NCBI RefSeq assembly: GCF_900109135.1
Contig: NZ_FNYT01000005.1
Coordinates: 62,001-126,000 of the forward strand
Reading direction: 5' to 3'
DNA from: Trichococcus ilyis
Lineage (GTDB): Bacteria > Bacillota > Bacilli > Lactobacillales > Aerococcaceae
DNA: 64,000 nucleotides
Both the position numbers and the translations under genes were made by a program. Below the pieces are notes generated by a model, which made no database searches, was not told the DNA's origin, and worked only from the letters and a program-made list of their open reading frames with translations. Positions 43,840-51,736 of the stretch are shown in pieces. The stretch's first letter is position 1; each line of letters starts with the position of its first letter.

Positions 43840-46203
43840 TCATTGTACTGATCCCCCGATTGCGCGGCGGAATTCGATGAACATAATGGCGTTGCTGCTC
43901 ATCGAGGCATAGAAGGACCAATCGGCGTCGATCCGTTCATCCTCTATCTCCAGCGTCGGCCGGGATGATTGGACGATGTAGTCCATCACCTCGAGATCGA
44001 TGCCGTGCTTGCTGTTCAGTTGGCCCCATTTCGTGTAGAGGCCGCCATTTTGCTGGTCGAACAAGTATTTCCGGACTTGGTATTCCCCGGGCTCCATCCC
44101 CAGCAAGCGCACGTGCAGCTCCTGGCTGCGGTTGCGCATGAACAGGGTATCGACCGAGTAGCGCGGATTGAAATGTTTTTCATTGAAAAGCAGCAAGCGA
44201 TAACCGTCCTCGTCGCGGGTCAGCACGTAGTTTTCCCCTTCCGCGCACACTTCCCCGGTCATCCGTTCCTTGAACAGCATCGTGTAGAAGGCCGGCCGTT
44301 TGCCGTTGAAGAAGTGGAACAGTTCCAGCCCGCTCACTGTCGGATTGCGGGTTCCGCCGTTCTTTCCGTGGATTTCGCTGTTCAGCCAGAAGCCCAGGCC
44401 TGCGACTTCCGCGCTCAGATCCAGGACCGTCTTCAAAATCAACGCACCCCGGAAAAAGGTTCCGTTCGTGTAGCGCGTATTTCCGGTCAGCGTGTTCCAG
44501 TTCTCCAAGTAGATTGGCTGAGGCATATGATGTTTTTTCAGGAATCGCTTCAGCTTACGGGTCTTCCCGATGATATAATCCTGGCTGCTCTGGAAGTCTT
44601 CATCGCTGATTTCCGAAAAGTCGACGACCTCGTTCTGGTCCGCATCGTACGTGATGAAATCGATCCTGTCGCTTTGCTGGAACTGCCATTGATGGGCCAA
44701 TCCGAGGCTTTCTTTCTCCTCTTTGAAAGGAAGGAACGTGCCGACTTTGATTTGCTGCGCGTATTTGCGGATGCTTGCATGCAGCCGCAAATAGATGCGT
44801 TCCAGTTCGGTGCCCAAAACGGCCGTCTCCTTTTCGGCATGGAAAAGCAACTGCCAGCGGTTGACGAATTCCCTTCCGAATGCCTGCAGGGCGTGGACCA
44901 GGAACCGTTCCAGCTCCAGGAAATAGCGGTCTTCGTTGCGGATGACTTCCGTGTAGGCGATCCGCAAGAAGAGCCCGATTCCCTGCTCCTTCATGAACTG
45001 CATGGCCAGGTCGGCATTGGCGTACTTCGGTGTGGTGGAAATGAACTCATCCGTCTCCACTTCCGGCAACAGCGTGGACCCGCCGATCAGATTGCGCACG
45101 CCCACATAGTCAACCCGGATCTGCTGTTTGGCCAGAATGACCTGTTCTTTCACCTGCTGATTCAGCAGCTCATTTAGTTCCCCGATGAAAAGGATGTGCT
45201 TTTCGCGCGCCAAAGCTGTTGCAGTTTCGCCTTTAGCGATGGTGATCCGGCAATCCTCGCTCGGCGCTTCATTCGGCAAGGCACGCTGATCCGGAGCCTC
45301 TTCCAGATACCGCGTCAGTTGCATGAGCGTTTCCGGCGCTTCCGGTTCCTTTCCGGCCGCCAGCTTTTCAGGCATGGATGCGAACGCGGCGCTGTTTTCT
45401 TGCCTGTGCTCCTTCCGGTACTGCACCGGCGTCTGATCGTAGACCGATCTGAAGGCTTCCGTGAAGTTTTTGGCCGTCGAAAAACCGTTCTTCAATGCAA
45501 TCTGGGACAGATTGTCGGAGGTGTACAGCAGATCTTCCACGCAATGCTTCAGGCGCACCATTTTCAGATACTGCAGGAAGCCCATGCCGGTCGTTTGCTT
45601 GAAATAACGGGAAAGATAGGCCGAAGACAAGTACTCGCTCTCCGCCATCTCCGCCAGCGTCAATGGGTCGGCGTAGCGCAACTCCATTTTTTGGATGATC
45701 CGCGCAATCCGTTCATCGCTCGCCTCGCCAGCGTCCATATGCGGGCGTTCCGTTTTGAAGTAGCGCGTCACCAACAGCAGCAACTGAAAGAGCAGGCTTT
45801 GGGCTTCCAGCAGGCTGCCTTCTTCATTCCGGGAATGGACGATCACGAGCTCGGAAAGCATCCTGCGCAGTTTCGCGACGACATCCCCGCGCCCCGGATC
45901 CAGTTCCTTCGAAAAGCAGACGAAATCATAATGGAAATAATGAGGATAGTGCATGACGAAAAAATGGCTCGGAATGCTGAGGCAAACGATATTGTTGTCT
46001 GTGCTGCCACGGACGGTATAGTGGTCGTTCCGGTTGATGAATAGGATGTCCCCCGCTTCCATCAGGTGCTGCTCCCCGTTCACCGAAACGCCCGCACTTC
46101 CGTTGACCACGAATAAAATCCGCGTTCCGTAATACCGCTGCGGCGCGGCATAACGCACATTCCCGATGGTGATTGCATAATCTGCTGCGTTTTCCTTCGT
46201 CAT
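43840..46203 (-). CDS. AraC-type regulator fused to a GH39-like glycosidase domain
   Basis: A 787-residue fusion. The order is an N-terminal cupin sugar-binding domain (about 10-130), an AraC double helix-turn-helix (about 165-275, with LAEMAESEYLSSAYLSRYFK and LKNGFSTAKNFTEAFRSVYD), then a GH39-like beta-xylosidase fold (about 325-787). At the acid/base position the usual WNEPN appears as FHAEKE, and at the nucleophile region the usual TEFN appears as ENWN. The domain may therefore be an inactive sugar sensor. The ATG at 46203 has GGAGGG upstream. Proteins of this design occur in streptococci and enterococci; target genes are unknown. Confidence 0.82.
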   Translation of the reverse strand: MTKENAADYAITIGNVRYAAPQRYYGTRILFVVNGSAGVSVNGEQHLMEAGDILFINRNDHYTVRGSTDNNIVCLSIPSHFFVMHYPHYFHYDFVCFSKELDPGRGDVVAKLRRMLSELVIVHSRNEEGSLLEAQSLLFQLLLLVTRYFKTERPHMDAGEASDERIARIIQKMELRYADPLTLAEMAESEYLSSAYLSRYFKQTTGMGFLQYLKMVRLKHCVEDLLYTSDNLSQIALKNGFSTAKNFTEAFRSVYDQTPVQYRKEHRQENSAAFASMPEKLAAGKEPEAPETLMQLTRYLEEAPDQRALPNEAPSEDCRITIAKGETATALAREKHILFIGELNELLNQQVKEQVILAKQQIRVDYVGVRNLIGGSTLLPEVETDEFISTTPKYANADLAMQFMKEQGIGLFLRIAYTEVIRNEDRYFLELERFLVHALQAFGREFVNRWQLLFHAEKETAVLGTELERIYLRLHASIRKYAQQIKVGTFLPFKEEKESLGLAHQWQFQQSDRIDFITYDADQNEVVDFSEISDEDFQSSQDYIIGKTRKLKRFLKKHHMPQPIYLENWNTLTGNTRYTNGTFFRGALILKTVLDLSAEVAGLGFWLNSEIHGKNGGTRNPTVSGLELFHFFNGKRPAFYTMLFKERMTGEVCAEGENYVLTRDEDGYRLLLFNEKHFNPRYSVDTLFMRNRSQELHVRLLGMEPGEYQVRKYLFDQQNGGLYTKWGQLNSKHGIDLEVMDYIVQSSRPTLEIEDERIDADWSFYASMSSNAIMFIEFRRAIGGSVQ

Positions 46204-46355
46204 CTTCCGATCCCTCCAATCCTTTCTTCCATTATGCCCCTCGCGTCCGTTCAGCACAACCGACATTTTCCGACAACTCTTTGAACGAATGCATTTGGAT
46301 ATGCAAAAAGCTTCCGCGCAGAGAGGATTATTCATCCCTGCGCAGAAGCTTTTGA

Positions 46356-46667
46356 TCAATTTTTGTAGGAACAGCAGTAATCCACGTATTTCTCCACAGT
46401 CATCTTGAAGGATGAATTGGCAGGAACGATGTAGCTCTCGCCTTTCGTGTACAGTCTGTACTCGGATTCTCCCGGCAACAGCACCGACATCTCGCCGCCG
46501 AGTACCTCCATCGTTTCCTCCGCGTCCGTGTTGAACTCGTAATCCCCCGCCAACATGAAGCCCAGCGTCTTCTTCTCGCCGCTTTCGAACAGGACCGTTC
46601 TGCTCGTCACTTTCCCATCAAAATACACATTCGCTTCCTTCACTACACTTACATTCTTGAATTCCAT
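46356..46667 (-). CDS. ppnP: Pyrimidine/purine nucleoside phosphorylase PpnP (DUF1255)
   Basis: A 103-residue single-domain cupin of the DUF1255/YaiE family, shown in E. coli to cleave nucleosides with phosphate. [30 protein letters not shown] and [20 protein letters not shown] are family features. The ATG has GGAGG upstream. It lies 152 bp upstream of the AraC-GH39 gene, on the same strand. Confidence 0.92.
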   Translation of the reverse strand: MEFKNVSVVKEANVYFDGKVTSRTVLFESGEKKTLGFMLAGDYEFNTDAEETMEVLGGEMSVLLPGESEYRLYTKGESYIVPANSSFKMTVEKYVDYCCSYKN

Positions 46668-46879
46668 CTGTTTTCCTCCGATTTCTTTTTAATCATATTA
46701 TAATTTTACGCAGGGATTAGCAATAGCATCGGCGCAATTTTGGGAATTCCGCTTCGCAATTGCTGAGCCGGAGCAGAAACGTCGGGTGAACAACGACTGT
46801 CAAAGGAAGAACAGCCGACAAAATGCTTATCTCTCGGCTGTTATGCATTCTCTCAAGACTGAACAACCGACAAAACTCC
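46668..46879. other. Intergenic region with family 2 hairpin
   Basis: Contains AACAGCCGA (46810-46818) pairing with TCGGCTGTT (46834-46842) and further GTCGG/CCGAC half-sites at about 46781 and 46866. No gene is seen. Confidence 0.6.
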
Positions 46880-46917
46880 AAAAAACAAGAGTGCCCCCAA
46901 CTAAATGAGGCACTCCC
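46880..46917 (-). terminator. Terminator of the alcohol dehydrogenase gene
   Basis: On the minus strand GAGTGCC, loop of 13 nt, GGCACTC, then TTGTTTTTTGG. Confidence 0.85.
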
Positions 46918-46931
46918 GAAAAGAGTCAGTA

Positions 46932-47972
46932 TCAGATTGTGCTTGTGTCGATGACGAAGCGGTATCTGACGTCGGAAGCCAGTACGCGTTCGTATGCCTC
47001 ATCGATCTGGTCGGCGGAAATGACTTCGATATTGGGAACGATGCCGTGTTCGGCACAGAAATCCAGCATTTCCTGGGTTTCGCGGATGCCGCCGATCATC
47101 GAGCCGGCGAAGGAACGGCGGTGCCCGATCAGGGACAGCACATTCAGCGACAAAGGTTCACCTGGAGCGCCGACATTCACCAACGTGCCGTCAAGCTTCA
47201 GTAAGCCCAGATAGGCATCCAAGTTGATCACGGCGCTCACCGTATTGATGATGAGGTCAAAGCTGCCGGCCAATTCCGTGAAGGTCGCCGGATCCTTAGT
47301 GGCGTAATAGTGCTGCGCCCCAAACTTCAGGCCGTCTTCTTTTTTGCCCAAAGTTTGCGACAGGACGGTGACTTCAGCCCCCATCGCATGCGCTATTTTG
47401 ACGGCCATGTGCCCCAATCCGCCCAGTCCGATCACGGCGATTTTTTTGCCGGGGCCGGCCTGCCAGCGGTTCAACGGCGAGTAGGTCGTGATGCCGGCAC
47501 ACAACAACGGCGCTGCCGCATCCAATCCAATGTTGTCAGGAATGCGTACCACAAAACCTTCCGTCACGACGATGTGCGTGGAATAGCCGCCTTGTGTCGG
47601 CTCGCCGTATTTGTCGACGCCGGCGTAAGTCGGGACGTTGCCCTTGAGGCAGTACTGCTCCTCGTCGCGCAGACAGTTTTCGCATTCCCCGCAGGAATCG
47701 ACCATGCAGCCGACGCCAACGCGATCGCCGACTTTGTATTTTGTGACTCCGGTTCCGACGTCCGTCACGATTCCGGCGATTTCATGCCCCGGCACGAGCG
47801 GATAATGCACATGCCCCCATTCACCATGGGCCGTATGGATATCCGAGTGGCAGATGCCCGCATATTTGATTTCGATCAGGACATCCTGCTCGTCCAATTC
47901 CCGTCTTTCGATTTCCGCAAATCGGAACGGTTTGTCCGGACCATCGACTGCTCTTGCTTTTGCTACTACCAT
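46932..47972 (-). CDS. Zinc-dependent alcohol dehydrogenase (AdhA/CAD-type)
   Basis: A 346-residue medium-chain dehydrogenase that reduces aldehydes with NAD(P)H. Catalytic zinc ligands are in [10 protein letters not shown] and LVPGHEIAG; the structural zinc lobe is [15 protein letters not shown]; the nucleotide motif is [15 protein letters not shown]. The ATG at 47972 has GGAGG upstream. Its promoter is of the MerR type with a 19-bp spacer; in other Firmicutes AdhR activates such an adhA in response to formaldehyde and methylglyoxal. A role in aldehyde detoxification is therefore likely. Confidence 0.93.
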   Translation of the reverse strand: MVVAKARAVDGPDKPFRFAEIERRELDEQDVLIEIKYAGICHSDIHTAHGEWGHVHYPLVPGHEIAGIVTDVGTGVTKYKVGDRVGVGCMVDSCGECENCLRDEEQYCLKGNVPTYAGVDKYGEPTQGGYSTHIVVTEGFVVRIPDNIGLDAAAPLLCAGITTYSPLNRWQAGPGKKIAVIGLGGLGHMAVKIAHAMGAEVTVLSQTLGKKEDGLKFGAQHYYATKDPATFTELAGSFDLIINTVSAVINLDAYLGLLKLDGTLVNVGAPGEPLSLNVLSLIGHRRSFAGSMIGGIRETQEMLDFCAEHGIVPNIEVISADQIDEAYERVLASDVRYRFVIDTSTI

Positions 47973-48049
47973 ATATATTTCCTCCATTATGCTTCCGTAT
48001 TCAAAAGCTGCGCACTGTCCTTTCACGGCGCTCTTGCTCCTGTATAAAA

Positions 48050-48080
48050 AGCATACTCCTTAAAGTTAAGGTTAAGTCAA
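48050..48080 (-). promoter_or_regulatory. MerR/AdhR-type promoter of the alcohol dehydrogenase gene
   Basis: On the minus strand TTGACT (48075-48080), 19-bp spacer and TATGCT (48050-48055). The spacer holds the dyad CTTAACTTTAAG as in known AdhR/NmlR operators. It is the best copy of the three in this window. Between it and the lipoprotein gene (48081-48254) only weak TTAACA-16-TATAAC promoter elements are seen. Confidence 0.85.
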
Positions 48081-48254
48081 GGGATAACTAACGGGAAGCT
48101 GGAATTGCCTCGCGAACCCATAAAGCGACAGTGTAAAAAGCACAGACCATCACCAAGCCATCTTATTTGTTCCTTATTATTAACATTATTTCTACTCTCA
48201 GTATAACTGGTTTATACTTAATATTGAAACAATTTAAAAATTGGAGGAATCAAT

Positions 48255-48614
48255 ATGAAAATGAAACCTTATTTAGCTCTTCCGGTTGCCCTACTGCTAA
48301 TGGCCTGTTCCAATGGTACGGACGAAACTCCCCAATCTGAAAACACTCAATCATCAGTCAGCGAAAGTACAGAAGTCCTAAGCACGGAAGTAATTGACGA
48401 CGAAACTGCCTTTCTGGAACAAATCGCGGATTTTGATGCGGAACATGAACCCTTCATTGTAGCCTATTATGACTCCCTCGATGCAATCAAAGAAAAGGTA
48501 TCCGATGAGACAAATACTTTTGTTGATCCGGAGCTTTCCGAACGTGACCTGAAGATCAAGCTGGTTTTCAAAGGTGATGATGGTTATTACCGCGTGATAC
48601 TGGGGGAACAATAG
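48255..48614 (+). CDS. Small lipoprotein, unknown function
   Basis: A 119-residue lipoprotein. The signal peptide ends in the lipobox LLMAC, with Cys18 the lipid anchor. A Ser/Glu/Thr-rich linker (about 19-50) follows, then a small acidic domain that includes EPFIVAYYDSLDAIKEKVSD. It would be held on the outer face of the cytoplasmic membrane. Start ATG has GGAGG upstream. No family recognised. A terminator follows directly. Confidence 0.85.
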   Translation: MKMKPYLALPVALLLMACSNGTDETPQSENTQSSVSESTEVLSTEVIDDETAFLEQIADFDAEHEPFIVAYYDSLDAIKEKVSDETNTFVDPELSERDLKIKLVFKGDDGYYRVILGEQ

Positions 48615-48645
48615 CCATCATTTGATAGTCAAACAGCATCATTTA

Positions 48646-48696
48646 ACCCCACTCTGCATATTCTCGGTTTCAGAGAATATGCAGAGTGGGGTTTTT
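48646..48696 (+). terminator. Terminator after the small lipoprotein
   Basis: Stem CCCCACTCTGCATATTCTC / GAGAATATGCAGAGTGGGG, then TTTTT. An extended 19-bp stem. Confidence 0.95.
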
Positions 48697-48734
48697 CGTT
48701 CATCCGGAATACCTTCCTATCGGTTAAATGCTTG

Positions 48735-49097
48735 CTAGCGTTGCTGCTCCTCCAGAAAATCCCGAAGCACAACAACGTGATTGATTTCCGGATTCCGCGC
48801 GGCATAGACCAATGTGACATCGGTCGTTTCCAACTGTTTCAGGATCTCAGCCACTGAAGCCGCAGCCGGTGGGTTCGTCAGCAGTTCTTCCTCGTAGCGT
48901 TCTTTGAAGGCGGCAAATTTTTCGGGATCGTGGTCGAACCATTTGCGCAGATCAGGTGAAGGCGCGCTGTCCTTCAGCCATGCATCCAGCTGTGCGGCCT
49001 CCTTCTTGACTCCGCGCGGCCACAATCGATCGACCAGAATCCGGAAACCATCCGCTTCTGTCGGGGAATCGTAGATGCGTTTCATTTTCAGTTCCAA
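48735..49097 (-). CDS. DUF488 family protein
   Basis: A 120-residue protein of the DUF488 (YeaO-like) family. KRIYDSPTEADGFRILVDRLWPRGVKKEAAQL is unmistakable, shown here in part as RILVDRLWPRGVKKE; the C-terminal LVYAARNPEINHVVVL is also conserved. The proposed start is a TTG at 49097 with AAGGAG 8 nt upstream; an ATG four codons later lacks that distance. The function is not established. Confidence 0.88.
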   Translation of the reverse strand: MELKMKRIYDSPTEADGFRILVDRLWPRGVKKEAAQLDAWLKDSAPSPDLRKWFDHDPEKFAAFKERYEEELLTNPPAAASVAEILKQLETTDVTLVYAARNPEINHVVVLRDFLEEQQR

Positions 49098-49163
49098 GCT
49101 TATCACTCCTTTTCTTACATTAACCAAAATCGTACTGATCATCGAATCACAGTCCGATCCTGA

Positions 49164-49718
49164 CTAGCGTGTTTTCTTACTGATCAGCTTATACCTGAAT
49201 CCATTCACTTTGAAATCTGTTCCCGGCGATACTTTGTTTGCTTCTTGGAAAAGAACGGAATCTTTGCTGATTTGGTGCTTTTCTAAGTTGCTGTTCGGTG
49301 ATTGGACAACTTTGTAACTGTATGTCTCTTTATCCTCATAGTCGTACACAGAAATCTTCCGGTCCAGCCATTCTGATTTTTTGGAAGGCTCTTTTCGCTT
49401 TTGAGGTGCTGCTTCTTTTGGTGATTCTTCATTTTTCGTATTGTTCATTTTCTTCTTTTTTTTCGCACACATCCAGTTTCTTTCCACAAAGGCTAGATTA
49501 CCTTGGGAGGCATACTCACGATCTAACTGGAAGTGTTTGCAATATTTCCAATAGTTATAACCGATTTCCGGAACAAAGACAGGTTGCTTCTTGCAAGATC
49601 GATCACTCCTGTCATAAAATGCACAAGTACCGCAAGAAACTCTATCTGAATGACCAATCTTTTGAATATTTGGAAAGTGGGCGTATTTAGCCGGTGCCCC
49701 GCGAGAAATATGATTCAT
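49164..49718 (-). CDS. Unknown protein with Cys cluster and GreA-C-like domain
   Basis: A 184-residue protein. The N-terminal part has a four-cysteine cluster (SCGTCAFYDRSDRSC then YCKHF) that could bind zinc. A lysine- and glutamate-rich linker (about 85-115) follows. The last 65 residues (SVYDYEDKETYSYKVVQS to FRYKLISKK) have the spacing of the C-terminal domain of GreA/GreB-type factors, but this is a weak visual resemblance. The ATG at 49718 has GGAGGAG upstream. It lies 87 bp downstream of a SAM-riboswitch-controlled gene without a visible terminator between, so it may share that control. Confidence 0.7.
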   Translation of the reverse strand: MNHISRGAPAKYAHFPNIQKIGHSDRVSCGTCAFYDRSDRSCKKQPVFVPEIGYNYWKYCKHFQLDREYASQGNLAFVERNWMCAKKKKKMNNTKNEESPKEAAPQKRKEPSKKSEWLDRKISVYDYEDKETYSYKVVQSPNSNLEKHQISKDSVLFQEANKVSPGTDFKVNGFRYKLISKKTR

Positions 49719-49805
49719 TCGTTTGACTCCTCCACAAAAATGATTATAAGTTGCCAAATATGACGAAAGGTCTGCTTGGCATATCTCCGGTTATTCTTTC
49801 TACAC

Positions 49806-50090
49806 TTAATCTCCCAAGAGCACCAGTGTTTTGGTCATGGTTTCCAAGGCAAGCTTTTCGATCTGAAGCTGTCCCTGTAGCTTTTTGATGCTGCATTCAA
49901 GCTGCTGCACTTCCAATATTTTTTCCATTATGTCACTTTGGAGCTGTCCCTTGCCGAGCTGTCTTGCACCTTCCAGTTGTTTTTTTTGTTGCTTGTACTG
50001 ATGGTAAAGCATTGCCCCGGCTTGGCTTTTCGGGCCACCTGTTGCTTCCATTTTTTCGCACTGTTCGAATTGTTCTTTTGTCATTGTCAT
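49806..50090 (-). CDS. Coiled-coil protein of unknown function under S-box control
   Basis: A 94-residue protein. The C-terminal half (about 48-92) is a continuous amphipathic helix with heptad leucines (KILEVQQLECSIKKLQGQLQ), probably a coiled coil; the N-terminal half is rich in Gln, Lys and Gly. No signal, membrane segment or known motif. The ATG has GGAGGG upstream and lies directly behind a complete SAM-I riboswitch and terminator, so it is expressed when S-adenosylmethionine is low. The link to methionine metabolism is inferred from that only. Confidence 0.75.
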   Translation of the reverse strand: MTMTKEQFEQCEKMEATGGPKSQAGAMLYHQYKQQKKQLEGARQLGKGQLQSDIMEKILEVQQLECSIKKLQGQLQIEKLALETMTKTLVLLGD

Positions 50091-50122
50091 CGTTTTTCCC
50101 TCCAGATTGTTTTTTTGAAAAC

Positions 50123-50280
50123 AAAAAACCCTTCTTATAACAAGAAGAGTCGGGAATGTCGATTTGCTCTTCTTATCTCTCAGATTACTCTGCAGGATTT
50201 AGCACCGTGCCGCCGCGTTACGCGTGGGTCGGTTGCTGAGATGTCATCGGGCCAGTCCCTCAATCTCTCGTGATAAAGAA
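50123..50280 (-). ncRNA. SAM-I riboswitch (S-box leader) with terminator
   Basis: On the minus strand the conserved S-box parts occur in order: TTTATCACGAGAG, GAGGGACTGGCCCGATGA, TCAGCAACC, GGTGCTAAATCCTGCAGA and AGATAAGAAGAG. The terminator CTCTTCTT-GTTAT-AAGAAGGG-TTTTTT lies at 50123-50149; its left arm can instead pair with AAGAAGAG of the P1 region, giving the antiterminator. With SAM bound, P1 forms and transcription stops. The promoter is TTGAAT (50324-50329), 17 bp, CATAAT (50301-50306). Confidence 0.96.
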
Positions 50281-50300
50281 GTTATTTAGTTTTCAAATAT

Positions 50301-50329
50301 ATTATGTCATAACATTGCGCAAAATTCAA
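50301..50329 (-). promoter_or_regulatory. Promoter of the S-box transcript
   Basis: TTGAAT (50324-50329), 17-bp spacer and CATAAT (50301-50306) on the minus strand; transcription would start just before the P1 stem of the riboswitch. Confidence 0.65.
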
Positions 50330-50504
50330 CTAATTACCAATTCGTTCAATATATTTTTTCTACATCTGTTCTACATAATTCCTTTGTATAATTTAGAAGG
50401 ATCAAGTGATCCGGATACAATGCTCGTTCTCATCACCCACTCCGAGACACAAAAATATGGTCACAATGGATAGCCTGTTTACACACAGAAAGGAAGAACT
50501 TACC

Positions 50505-50765
50505 ATGAAGAAAAAATCTTTGCTGATTGGCCTCATCTCTTTTACTGCCTTGACCAGCTTCGCTCTCGCAACGCCTGTTGAAGCAGCGATGATGGATACG
50601 GTGACATTTGAAAACCACGGACAGTATGTGCGTAGCCATGCCACTCATCTCCGTCATCACACGGAAGACGCCCATCACATGAACGGCGTCAGTATGCATG
50701 CGAGAAACTGGGATGGAACGGTTCGTTATTGCGCTCAAGAAGCAACGCCAACCGTGACCCAGTGA
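50505..50765 (+). CDS. Small secreted His-rich protein
   Basis: An 86-residue secreted protein. The signal peptide runs MKKKSLLIGLISFTALTSFA with a likely cut after TPVEA (about residue 28). The mature part of about 58 residues carries eight or more histidines (RSHATHLRHHTEDAHHMNG) and only one cysteine. It could bind metal ions or be a small antimicrobial or adhesive peptide; no family is recognised. The ATG has AAAGGAAG upstream; a TATAAT lies at 50387-50392. A strong terminator follows. Confidence 0.7.
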   Translation: MKKKSLLIGLISFTALTSFALATPVEAAMMDTVTFENHGQYVRSHATHLRHHTEDAHHMNGVSMHARNWDGTVRYCAQEATPTVTQ

Positions 50766-50826
50766 TTTCATTCCTCAGGCAACGAACTATGGCGGTTGGA
50801 TAGTTTTCAACGAAATAATGATGCTA

Positions 50827-50880
50827 AAGAGGCAGTGACAAAATCAGAAAATACTCTTCTGGTTTTGTCACTGCCTCTTT
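50827..50880 (+). terminator. Terminator after the His-rich secreted protein
   Basis: Stem AGAGGCAGTGACAAAATCAG / CTGGTTTTGTCACTGCCTCT, nearly perfect, then TT. Confidence 0.9.
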
Positions 50881-50917
50881 GATTTTGTATAGAAATGGAA
50901 TGCATGCTCTGAAATAA

Positions 50918-51080
50918 CCCGTCAAAACCAATTTGGCGGGAAAAATCAGTTCAACTCGCAGTCAAAAAAACCGCCGAAACCGCCTTGGCGGGCAAAAATG
51001 TCCGCGGACCTCGCGATATTCCCCGTCAAGACCATTTTGGCGGGGAATATCGCTACGAAGTCCACCCTGTACCGCCAAAA
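50918..51080. repeat. Palindrome array, family 3 (3 units plus a half)
   Basis: 23-nt units CCCGTCAAAACCNNTTTGGCGGG at 50918-50940, 50970-50992 and 51022-51044, and a half unit starting at 51071; starts are 52, 52 and 49 nt apart. The third unit is extended to a 13-bp perfect stem GCGATATTCCCCG / CGGGGAATATCGC (51013-51053). The array lies between the secreted peptide and the phosphate transport genes. A single unit occurs at 23609-23631. Confidence 0.85.
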
Positions 51081-51091
51081 CTACTGCCAAT

Positions 51092-51724
51092 CTATGCATA
51101 TTTCAACGCGATCTCTTCGACGAACTTGGTCACGTCCTTGAACGCGTCGCAGCAATCCTCCAGCGACTGATAGATTTTGCTCAGAATGACGATGCTGACG
51201 GCGTCTTTTTCGCTCTGGTGGAGTTCGCGCATCGCTTGGATATACAGCAGATCGCCCGCTTTTTCGCTGGCATTGATCCGGTCGATGACTGCATGGATCT
51301 CTTTGTGCGATTTCTTGTAGGTCTTCAGCAACCGGACCGCCTCAAGGAGTTCCTCCGCCGATTGTTCCACCAGATCCAGGAATTGGCTGATTTCCGGGGT
51401 AATGTGCTGCGGCTGATAAATTTCGATATGGATCATGACATCCTCGATCATGTCGATTGCATGGTCCAGACTGGTGACCAGCGCAATCACATCCGGCCGG
51501 TCGAAAGGCGGCAGCAGATCGTTGTACATGTAGCGCATCAGCCTGTATTTGGCGAGGTCGGCATCATGTTCGATCGCATGCATCTCGTCCAGCTTTTGGC
51601 TCAGGTCAGCGACCGGATAGTCCGCCAGGGCCTGTTTCAGGAACTTCGCCGCTTCGACGCCCCATTCGGCCAGTCTGATGAACGCATCGAAATAATCCAA
51701 CTTTTCCGTCTTCTTTTTGAACAT
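51092..51724 (-). CDS. DUF47 family PhoU-like phosphate transport accessory protein
   Basis: A 210-residue all-helical protein of the DUF47/Pit accessory family. Its repeats MHAIEHDADLAKYRLMRYMY and NASEKAGDLLYIQAMREL have the acidic metal-binding pattern ExxxDxxx of PhoU-like proteins. It is thought to gate the Pit transporter. ATG at 51724 has GGGGGTG upstream. It follows pit by 12 bp in the same operon. Confidence 0.92.
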   Translation of the reverse strand: MFKKKTEKLDYFDAFIRLAEWGVEAAKFLKQALADYPVADLSQKLDEMHAIEHDADLAKYRLMRYMYNDLLPPFDRPDVIALVTSLDHAIDMIEDVMIHIEIYQPQHITPEISQFLDLVEQSAEELLEAVRLLKTYKKSHKEIHAVIDRINASEKAGDLLYIQAMRELHQSEKDAVSIVILSKIYQSLEDCCDAFKDVTKFVEEIALKYA

Positions 51725-51736
51725 AACCGGCACCCC

